In this document: positions 17,695-25,300 of the stretch, piece after piece | Position numbering within the stretch: position 1 is the stretch's first letter | Layout: the number at the start of each line of letters is the position of its first letter | Origin: Acidobacteriaceae bacterium | GTDB taxonomy: Bacteria; Acidobacteriota; Terriglobia; Terriglobales; Acidobacteriaceae | NCBI GenBank assembly: GCA_030038315.1 | Contig: JASHPD010000177.1 | Location: 1-37,991, forward strand | Reading direction: 5' to 3' | Length of the DNA: 37,991 nucleotides | Notes under the pieces: generated by a model | Databases searched by the model: none | Seen by the model: only the letters and a program-made list of their open reading frames with translations | What the model was told of the DNA's origin: nothing | Position numbers and translations under genes: made by a program

Positions 17695-19461
17695 TCAGTA
17701 GCCGGCGGCTTTGCCGTAGTGGCTGCGGTGGTCCTGGCCGCCTTCCAGTTCGCCGGTTTCGGGGTCCACGGCGATGCACTCGCCGTCAGACCAGTGGCGC
17801 TTGCCGGCTGCTACGTTGTAGCCCTCCTTGCGCAAGGCGTCGATGGTCTCGGGTGCAAAACCGGGTTCGAGGTAGAGCTTGTCGGGCAGGTACTGGTGGT
17901 GGAAGCGCGGCGCGTCTACCGCTTCCTGAATGTTGAGGCCGCCCTCGGTTGCGGACAGGAAGATATTGGCCACGGTGGTGATGATGCGCGGGCCGCCCGG
18001 TGAACCGAGGACGTAGCGCAGCTTGCCATGCTCCAGCACGATGGTCGGCGTCATGGCAGAGAGCGGGCGCTTGCCGGGGGCGATGGCGTTGGCCGGGCCC
18101 TGGATGAGGCCGTACATGTTGGGCGTGTCCATTTTGGAGGCGAAGTCGTCCATCTCGTCGTTGAGCAGGAAGCCGAGCGAGCCGGAAGTCACATAGGAGC
18201 CGAAGCTGTTGTTGAGCGTTGTGGTGACGCTGACGGCGTTGCCCTGCGCATCGACCACGGAGTAATGCGTAGTGTTGTTCGACTCGTGATAATGGCCGGC
18301 GGTTTTGGCCGGCGGCGGCAGGAAGCCGGCGGGACGAGTGAGCGATGCGCTGGGCGTGGCGGCGTCGGGTTGGATGGATTTGCGCCATGCGGCGTCGTAT
18401 TTCTTCGCGATGAGCTGCTTGACCGGGATGGGGTTGAAGTCGGGGTCGCCCATATAGTCGGCGCGGTCCATGAAGGCGCGGCGGTAGGCTTCGGTGACGA
18501 GGTGAATCCACTGGGGCGAGCGGTCGCCGAGGTTGCTCAGGTCGTACTTCGAGAGGATGTTGAGCGCGGAGACGAGGACGATTCCGCCGGAGGATGGCGG
18601 CGGCGCGCTCAAGATGGTGTAGCCGCGGAAGTGGCCGCTGAGCCTTTCTTCAATGGGCTTGCGCTCGACGGCCTTGTACTGGGCGAGATCGTCGAGGGTG
18701 ATGAGCGCGCCGCCTTTCTGGAGATCGGCGACGAGCTCTTTGGCCATTTGGCCGTGGTAGAAGTCATCGGGGTCTTCGGAGATGCGCTCCAAAGTCGCGG
18801 CGAGCTCGGGCTGCTTGAAGACTTCACCGGCTTTGTAGAGATTGCCGTCGCGCTGGAAGATGCGATGCGTGTCGGCAAAGCCGGCGAGGCCCGGCGTGGC
18901 GAGCTCATGCGCCTCCTGCTCGGTGAGCACAAAGCCCTCACTGGCAAGCCGGATGGCCGGGGCCATGACTTTTTTGAGGTCGAGCCTGCCGTATTTTTTC
19001 TCGGCGTAGACCATGCCCGCCACCGAGCCGGGGACGCCGATGGCCTTGTAGCCGGTAATGCTCGCGCCGGGAATAATGTTCCCCTGCGCGTCCTGGTACA
19101 TCGTCGCCGTTGCGGCCAGCGGAGCCTTTTCGCGGTAGTCGATGAAGGTGCTTTTGCCGCTGTGCAGGCGGATGAGCATGAAGCCGCCGCCGCCGAGGTT
19201 GCCTGCCGAAGGATGGACGACGGCGAGCGCGAAGCCGGTGGCTACGGCGGCGTCTACGGCGTTGCCGCCGGATTGGAGAATCTCAACGCCCGCGTCGGAA
19301 GCGAGATGATGCACGCTCACCACCATGCCGTGCTGCGCGCGCACGGGCTGCTCGCCCTTGTAGGGCAATGCGTCAGGTTGTGCGTTTTGCGCGGCTGCGA
19401 GGAGCGGCGATGCGGAAACAAGAACTGCGGCAAGGAGGGAAAGCACGGAGCGTCTGTTCAT
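17695..19461 (-). CDS. ggt: Gamma-glutamyltransferase / glutathione hydrolase
   Basis: This 588-residue protein has a signal peptide (LSLLAAVLVSASPLLAAAQ) and acts in the periplasm or outside. It is made as a precursor that cuts itself before Thr397 in ESNNTTHYSVVD; the new N-terminal Thr then attacks gamma-glutamyl bonds of glutathione and related compounds. Other family signs are GGNAVDAAVATGFALAVVHP (65-84), the FIDYREKAP substrate loop, LSAPPPSSGG, the lid-type stretch DTPNMYGLIQGPANAIAPGKRPLS, and the SPGGPRI turn. Length and motif order are those of a complete, active enzyme. It is monocistronic here, convergent with panB, divergent from valS. No clear Shine-Dalgarno precedes the ATG. 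Confidence 0.93.
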   Translation of the reverse strand: MNRRSVLSLLAAVLVSASPLLAAAQNAQPDALPYKGEQPVRAQHGMVVSVHHLASDAGVEILQSGGNAVDAAVATGFALAVVHPSAGNLGGGGFMLIRLHSGKSTFIDYREKAPLAATATMYQDAQGNIIPGASITGYKAIGVPGSVAGMVYAEKKYGRLDLKKVMAPAIRLASEGFVLTEQEAHELATPGLAGFADTHRIFQRDGNLYKAGEVFKQPELAATLERISEDPDDFYHGQMAKELVADLQKGGALITLDDLAQYKAVERKPIEERLSGHFRGYTILSAPPPSSGGIVLVSALNILSKYDLSNLGDRSPQWIHLVTEAYRRAFMDRADYMGDPDFNPIPVKQLIAKKYDAAWRKSIQPDAATPSASLTRPAGFLPPPAKTAGHYHESNNTTHYSVVDAQGNAVSVTTTLNNSFGSYVTSGSLGFLLNDEMDDFASKMDTPNMYGLIQGPANAIAPGKRPLSAMTPTIVLEHGKLRYVLGSPGGPRIITTVANIFLSATEGGLNIQEAVDAPRFHHQYLPDKLYLEPGFAPETIDALRKEGYNVAAGKRHWSDGECIAVDPETGELEGGQDHRSHYGKAAGY

Positions 19462-19605
19462 CGGTGCAGACAGGATAAACGAGATTTACCGGAGAACAAT
19501 CGCAATTAGCGATCCGAGCGCTTGATAAAATAAGCTGTTTAGCCCTGTTTCGCTGCGCCTGACCTGTATGCCAGGGCTGTGCGCGGCGGAATTCCGATCA
19601 GGGCG

Positions 19606-22140
19606 ATGGAAGCGAACCGACAATCTATGCAACTGGAAACCGAGAGCCGGCTCCCGAAGGAAATCGAAACAGCCGAAGTGGAAGCCTTTTGCCAGCGGCT
19701 GTGGGATGAGCTGGGGATTTATTCTTACGACCCGAAGGCGGCGGGCGAAACCTTTTCGATTGACACGCCGCCGCCCTATGTTTCGGCCTCGCACCTGCAC
19801 GTGGGCCATGCGATGAGCTACGCGCAGGCGGAGTTCATTGTGCGCTATCACCGCATGAACGGGCGGAAGATTTTTTATCCGATGGGCTTTGACGATAACG
19901 GGTTGCCCACGGAGCGGTATGTCGAGAAGACTTTCAAGATTAATAAGTCGAAGACTACGCGGAGCGAGTTTCGTGCGCTGTGTCTGCAGGTGACGACTGA
20001 GGGCGCGAAGGAATATGAGAAGCTTTGGCGCTCGCTGGGGCTGAGCGTGGACTGGAAGCTGCGCTACTCGACGATTGACGACCATTGCCAGCGGACTTCG
20101 CAGAAGTCGTTTATCGAGCTTTACAAGGCGGGGCGGATTTATCGCTCGCATGAGCCGGTGCTCTGGGACCCGGTGCTGGAGACTTCGCTGGCGCAGGCGG
20201 ATCTCGAAACGATTGAGCGCAAGGGCAAGCTGCACGATATTGTCTTCAAGGGCGCGAATGGCGAGCCGCTGACGATTTCGACGACGCGGCCGGAGCTGCT
20301 TCCGGCCTGCGTGGCGCTCTATTGCAATGGGAAAGATGCGCGCTATACGCACCTGATTGGGCAGAAGGCTACGGTGCCGCTCTTTGGGCAGACGGTGCCG
20401 GTGCTGGCGGATGAGGATGTCGATCCGGCCTTTGGCACGGGACTGATGATGGTCTGTACCTTTGGCGATTCGGAGGACGTGCGGCGGTGGAAGCGCGATG
20501 GGCTGGAGCTGCGCATTGCCATTGGCTCGAATGGGCGCATGACGGAGATCGCCGGCGAGTTTGCCGGGCTCAAGAGCGAGGAGGCGCGCGGCAAGGTTGT
20601 GGCTGCGCTGACCGAAGCGGGCGTGCTGACCGGCTCGAAGGTTGTGGACCAGGTGGTTTCGGTTTCCGACCGCTCGGATGCGCCGGTTGAGTTTGTGATG
20701 GCTCCGCAGTGGTTTATCCGCGTGCTCGATATGAAGGATGAGCTGCTGGAGCGCGCCAAGGAGCTGAAGTGGTTTCCGGAGTGGATGCAGGTTCGGCTTG
20801 AGGACTGGATCAAGGGGCTCAAGTACGACTGGAATATCTCGCGGCAGCGGTTTTACGGCGTGCCGGTGCCGGTGTGGTTCTGCGCGAAGTGCGGTGAGGT
20901 GGTGCTGGCGGATGAGGCTGCGCTGCCTGTCGATCCGCTGGAGTCGAAAGCTCCTGCTGAAAAGTGTCCTAAGTGCGGCGCGAGCGAGTTTACGCCGGAT
21001 GCGGACGTGCTGGACACGTGGATGACTTCGTCGGTTTCGCCGCTCATCAATTCGAACTGGGCGGGAACGCCGGGGCGGATTGGCGATGGCCGGCTTTATC
21101 CGATGACGGTGCGCGTGCAGGCTTTTGAGATTATCCGCACGTGGCTGTTTTATACGCTCGTGAAGTCGCATCTGCACACCAACAGCCTGCCGTGGCAGAA
21201 CGTGATGATCTCCGGGTGGGGGTTGAACGAGAACGGCAAGAAGATTTCCAAGCGCGACCTGGAACAGTACACCGACGCGAATGGGTACAACCGGTACGAT
21301 CCTTACGCGGTGGTTCAGAAGTTCGGCGCGGACGCGGTGCGCTACTGGGCCGCGGGCGGGTCGCTGGGGCATGATCTGCGCTACAACGAGAAGGATGTGC
21401 AGATCGGGCGCAAGCTCGTCGTGAAGCTGTGGAATGCGGCGCGGTTTGCGGATTTGCAGATGGGGAGCTACGATCCGGCGAAGGATTTTGTGCCGTTTGC
21501 GGAGAGAACGCCGGAGGATCGCTGGCTGCTGGCGGAGCTGAACAAGGTTCTGCCGGTTGCGCGGAAGGCTTTTGAGAATTACAGCTACCACGAGGCGCGC
21601 GAAGCTACGGACAGCTTTTTCTGGTCGATCTTCTGCGACGACTACCTGGAGCTGATTAAGGACCGCTTCTGGACGCCGGAGAATTATTCGGAGCAGACGC
21701 GGGCTTCGGCGCGCTCGACGCTCTTCGAGAGCCTGCGGATTGTGCTTGGGCTTTATGCGCCGTTTCTGCCGTTTGTGAGCGAGTACCTTTACCAGCAGTT
21801 CTACAAGGGGCACGAAGTTGATCAGGTCACGGCCGGCTCGCTGCACGTTTCCGCGTGGCCCGAGGAGCGCGCGGAGTGGAGGGTGACGGTGCCGGAGATG
21901 GAAGTGCTGGGCGCGATTCTGCGCGCGGTGCGCGGGCTGCGGACCACGGCGAAGGTCTCGCAGACGCGGCGGCTCCAGCGGGTGACGCTGGACATTGCCG
22001 GGGCGAAGCCGGAGATTGCGGCGACGGTGGAGCGGATGCAGGCTTCGATCCGCGCCGCGGTGCGGACGACGGAGATGGTTTACGGGCCGGCGGAGACGGC
22101 TTCCGAACTTGAAGGCGTGCGGGTGGATATCGTCGCCTGA
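19606..22140 (+). CDS. valS: Valyl-tRNA synthetase, archaeal-like type
   Basis: A class I synthetase of about 844 residues. The HIGH motif is HVGH in SASHLHVGHAMSYAQ, and the KMSKS motif is KISKR in NENGKKISKRDLEQ. The editing domain is recognisable from STTRPELLPACVALY and GTGLMMVCTFGDSEDV. Two Cys-x2-Cys knuckles (FCAKCGE and EKCPKCGA) precede DVLDTWMTSS. The text after HIGH, FYPMGFDDNGLPTERYVEK, is that of archaeal ValRS, not the usual bacterial form (PGTDHAGIATQ), and the long C-terminal coiled-coil arm of bacterial ValRS is missing. Start is uncertain: ATG at 19606 or 19627, or GTG at 19579; none has an ideal ribosome site. A TAAAAT box lies at 19525-19530. Confidence 0.92.
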   Translation: MEANRQSMQLETESRLPKEIETAEVEAFCQRLWDELGIYSYDPKAAGETFSIDTPPPYVSASHLHVGHAMSYAQAEFIVRYHRMNGRKIFYPMGFDDNGLPTERYVEKTFKINKSKTTRSEFRALCLQVTTEGAKEYEKLWRSLGLSVDWKLRYSTIDDHCQRTSQKSFIELYKAGRIYRSHEPVLWDPVLETSLAQADLETIERKGKLHDIVFKGANGEPLTISTTRPELLPACVALYCNGKDARYTHLIGQKATVPLFGQTVPVLADEDVDPAFGTGLMMVCTFGDSEDVRRWKRDGLELRIAIGSNGRMTEIAGEFAGLKSEEARGKVVAALTEAGVLTGSKVVDQVVSVSDRSDAPVEFVMAPQWFIRVLDMKDELLERAKELKWFPEWMQVRLEDWIKGLKYDWNISRQRFYGVPVPVWFCAKCGEVVLADEAALPVDPLESKAPAEKCPKCGASEFTPDADVLDTWMTSSVSPLINSNWAGTPGRIGDGRLYPMTVRVQAFEIIRTWLFYTLVKSHLHTNSLPWQNVMISGWGLNENGKKISKRDLEQYTDANGYNRYDPYAVVQKFGADAVRYWAAGGSLGHDLRYNEKDVQIGRKLVVKLWNAARFADLQMGSYDPAKDFVPFAERTPEDRWLLAELNKVLPVARKAFENYSYHEAREATDSFFWSIFCDDYLELIKDRFWTPENYSEQTRASARSTLFESLRIVLGLYAPFLPFVSEYLYQQFYKGHEVDQVTAGSLHVSAWPEERAEWRVTVPEMEVLGAILRAVRGLRTTAKVSQTRRLQRVTLDIAGAKPEIAATVERMQASIRAAVRTTEMVYGPAETASELEGVRVDIVA

Positions 22141-22164
22141 AACTTGAATTGAGGTTTGTGTGAT

Positions 22165-22190
22165 CCCACGTCCGAACATACGGACGTGGG
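22165..22190. repeat. Perfect palindrome CCCACGTCCG-N6-CGGACGTGGG (copy 2)
   Basis: A 10-bp perfect stem with loop AACATA starts 25 nt after the valS stop. It lacks a T-run and shares its outer CCCACG/CGTGGG with the repeat at 16309. It may stabilise or end the valS mRNA, or be a dispersed element. Confidence 0.55.
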
Positions 22191-22231
22191 GCACTCATTC
22201 GTATCCGCACTGAAATCGATTTTGCCTGCTC

Positions 22232-22266
22232 AAAAAATTGCCCTCGCGGAATTTCTCCGCGAGGGC
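22232..22266 (-). terminator. Rho-independent terminator of the NHL/Ig gene
   Basis: On the minus strand, an 11-bp perfect stem GCCCTCGCGGA/TCCGCGAGGGC with loop GAAAT is followed by AATTTTTTG. It lies 46 nt past the stop at 22312. It may also act weakly on valS transcripts. A small AT hairpin (TCAACAA/TTGTTGA, 22276-22295) lies between. Confidence 0.8.
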
Positions 22267-22311
22267 TTGCCATTTTCAACAAGGTTTTTTGTTGAGCCTT
22301 ACTGCGCCTGT

Positions 22312-25300
22312 TTACTGCACGACCACGGTGAGCGGGATGCTTTGCACGGTTCCGGCAGTGACCTGGACCTCGATGTTGTAGGTACCGGCCGGGGTGTGTC
22401 CCGCGCTTGAAGAGCCGCCGGCGCATCCGGTGAGGCTGCCGACTCCGGCGATGCCGGCCAGGAGCAGGGCCATCAGGGCGAGGTAGCGGCTGAGGCGCTT
22501 GCGCGCTTTGCCCAGCGCCAAAAGGCCGGCGAAGATTCCGGCGAGCGCGGCCAGCGGCACGGCGCCTGAAGCCAATCCGGAGCCGTGCCGCTGCGCGGAG
22601 GCCTGCGCGCCGGTTCGGGAGATTGCGCTGGAGCTGCTACTGGTTGCGCTGGACGAGCCGCCGGTGGAGATTGTCAGCGTGGTGCTGGCTGTTGTGGTGG
22701 ATGAGGTGAAGGTGGAGGTTGCGGGCGAGAAGCTGCACGTCATGTCTACGGGCAGCAGCGCGCAGCTATACGTGGCGGTTCCGGTGTAACCGCCCTGCGC
22801 CGCGATGTTGACGGTCACGGTGGCTGTTGATCCGGAGGAGACGTTCACCGAGGAGGACGACGTGGTTCCGCTGACGACGGGGACGGTGACCGTTTCACTA
22901 ACCGGAGATGAGGTCGAGGCAGTGAAGTCGGTGCTGCCGGCGTAAGCGGCGGTCACGCTCAGCGCGCCTACAGGCAGGCTGCTGGTGGTGCAGGGCGCTA
23001 CGCCGCCGGAAAGCGTGATGGTGCAGATAGTGGAGCCGCTGGCGGAAAAGACCACCGAGCCGCTCGGCGTGCCGCTGGTGGCGGAGGCCACGGTTGCGGT
23101 GAAGGTGACTGAGTCTCCGGAGCCGATGCTCGGGTTCGATGTGGCCAGCGTGATGGTGGTGCCGGCCTGCGTGACGGTCAGCGTGCCGGGCGTTACGGCT
23201 CCCAGCGCGTAGTCGGCTGCCGCGGAGCCGGCGAGCGCCGTTGCGGTGATGGGATAGCTGCCTACCGACGAGGTTGCCGTGGCTGTTGTCGAATAAACGG
23301 CTGTGACGTTGGCGGCATCGGCAGGCAGCACGCCGGTGAGCGTTCCGCTAAAGGCCGGATTCGCTGCTCCGTAGGCGCGCGTAGCGTTGTTGACGGCGAC
23401 GGCGACGGCGGAGGCTTTGATGCTGACTGTGGGCGAGCCGGTGAGCGTGACGGTGTAGTTGCCCGCGGCGGAGCCGGTGAGCGCCACGGTGATGGGATAG
23501 CTGCCCACCGGCGAAGCGGAAGTTGCCGTGGTGGAGAAGACCGGCGTTACGTTGGCGGTGTCCGCGGCGAGCACGCCGGTGAGTGAGCCGGTGATGGCCG
23601 GAATGGCCTGGCCGTAGGCCGCGGTGACGGAGTTGGCCGTGGCCGTGATGGCGAGCGGCGTGACCGCCAGCGAGCCCTGCGTGACCGTGCCGAGCGTGTA
23701 GTTGCCCGCGGCGGAGCCGGTGAGCGCCGTTGCGGTGATGGGATAGCTGCCCACGGCTGAGCTTGCCGTGGCTATTGTGGAGTAGTTTGCCGAAACATTC
23801 GCCGCATCCGCGGCGAGCACGCCGGTGAAGGTTCCGCTGAAGGTTGGATTGGCCGCGCCGTAGGTCTTTGTGGCGTTGGCGATGGCCAGCGTGACCGTGG
23901 CCGGGGTGATGGTGACCGTGGGCGAGCCGGTCGTCGTGACTGTGTAGTTGCCCGCGGCCGAGCCGGTGAGCGCGCAGGTGATGGGATAGCTGCCCACTTT
24001 GGAGCCCGCTGTGGCCGCGGACGAGCAGCTTGCGGCCACGTTGGCAGTATCCGCGGCGAGCACGCCGGTGAGCGAGCCGGTGATGGCCGGGATGGCCGTG
24101 CCGTAGACCGCGCTGACGGAAGTTGCCGAGGCCGTGATGGCCAGCGGCGCGACAGTGAAGGTGAAGGTTGTGGCGGTGCTCGATGGATTGAAGTTCGCGC
24201 TCGTGCCCGGCGTATAGCTGGCGGTGACCGTGTGCTGGGCCGCGCTGAGTCCGGTGAGCGTGAAAGCATAAGCGCCGCCGGTAAGCGTCTCCGCCGCGCT
24301 GGCCGTGCCGCCGTCCACGGTGTAGGTGATGGTTCCGGCGGGGGTGTTGCTGCCGCTCTGCGGAGCCACGGTCACCGTCAACTGCACGCTGCCGCCATAG
24401 ACCGGCGAAGCGGGACTCAGGTCGCCGATGGTGGTGGTGGTATCGACCTTGGCCACGGTATTGGTTCCGGTGAGCGTCAGCGTGGGATTGCCGTTGACCG
24501 AGTTGCCGGTGAAGGTCACCGTGTCAGTGAGCGTGCCTGTTGCCGAGGGGACAAAGAGCGCGGTGTAGCCGCAGTTCTGGCCCACGGCAAGGGCAAGCGA
24601 AGCGGTGCCGGGGCAGCCGTTGCTCGAAGCGTCCGTCAGCTCGAAGTCGGTGCTGTCGGTCGAGGTGAGCGTGCCGCTATAGGCAACATTGCCGATGCTG
24701 GTGACGGTGGCGTTCAGCGGGTCGCTGCTGGCGTCGTAGGTCTGCGCGGAGGCGTTGCGCGGGTAGTAGAGGACGCCGGTCTGGGAGGTGTCGGCCAGGT
24801 AGACGCCGCCGTTGGCGTCGAGCGCCACGCCCGCTGGCGTGGTGAGGCCGGAGGCGATGACGGAATTTGCGCCGCTGGCGGGAATCTCCACGACTTCGAG
24901 CAGCGCGGTGTCGGTGTAGACCACGTCGCCGGCCGCATCGACGGCGAGGCTGGCCGGAGCCACGCTGCCGGCCAGGGTCGTTTGCGTGCCGCTGGCGGTG
25001 ATCTTGACGATGCTGTCGATGCCGGTGTCGGCTACGTAGACGTTGCCGCCGGCATCGACGGCGACGGCGACGGGAGTCTCAAAGCCGCTGCCCAGAACCC
25101 TGGACTGGCCGCTGACCGGCACGAAGAGCACACGCGCGTTGCCGGTATCGGCGATGTAGAGATTGCCGGAGCCATCCACGGCTACGCCCTGCGGGCTGCT
25201 GAGGTTGGAGCCGCCGAAGGCGCTGACGGCGGTTGTGAAGCTCGTTGCGCCGGAGGCCAGCTCCGCAATGCGGTTGTTGCCGGTGTCGGCCACGTAGACG

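Noticed and set aside
17773-17783. CCGTCAGACCA inside ggt as a further operator
   Set aside because: Only 9 of 11 matches, within coding sequence near the 3' end of ggt; likely chance.
18028-19509. 493-aa plus-strand ORF over ggt
   Set aside because: Antisense shadow of a complete gamma-glutamyltransferase.
19486-22194. 902-aa minus-strand ORF over valS
   Set aside because: Its Arg, Pro, His and Leu-rich translation is the antisense of the valS gene, with no domain; the plus strand has a complete synthetase.
23170-24150. Possible CRISPR or satellite array
   Set aside because: The regular repeats are in frame and encode MBG domains; there are no spacers.
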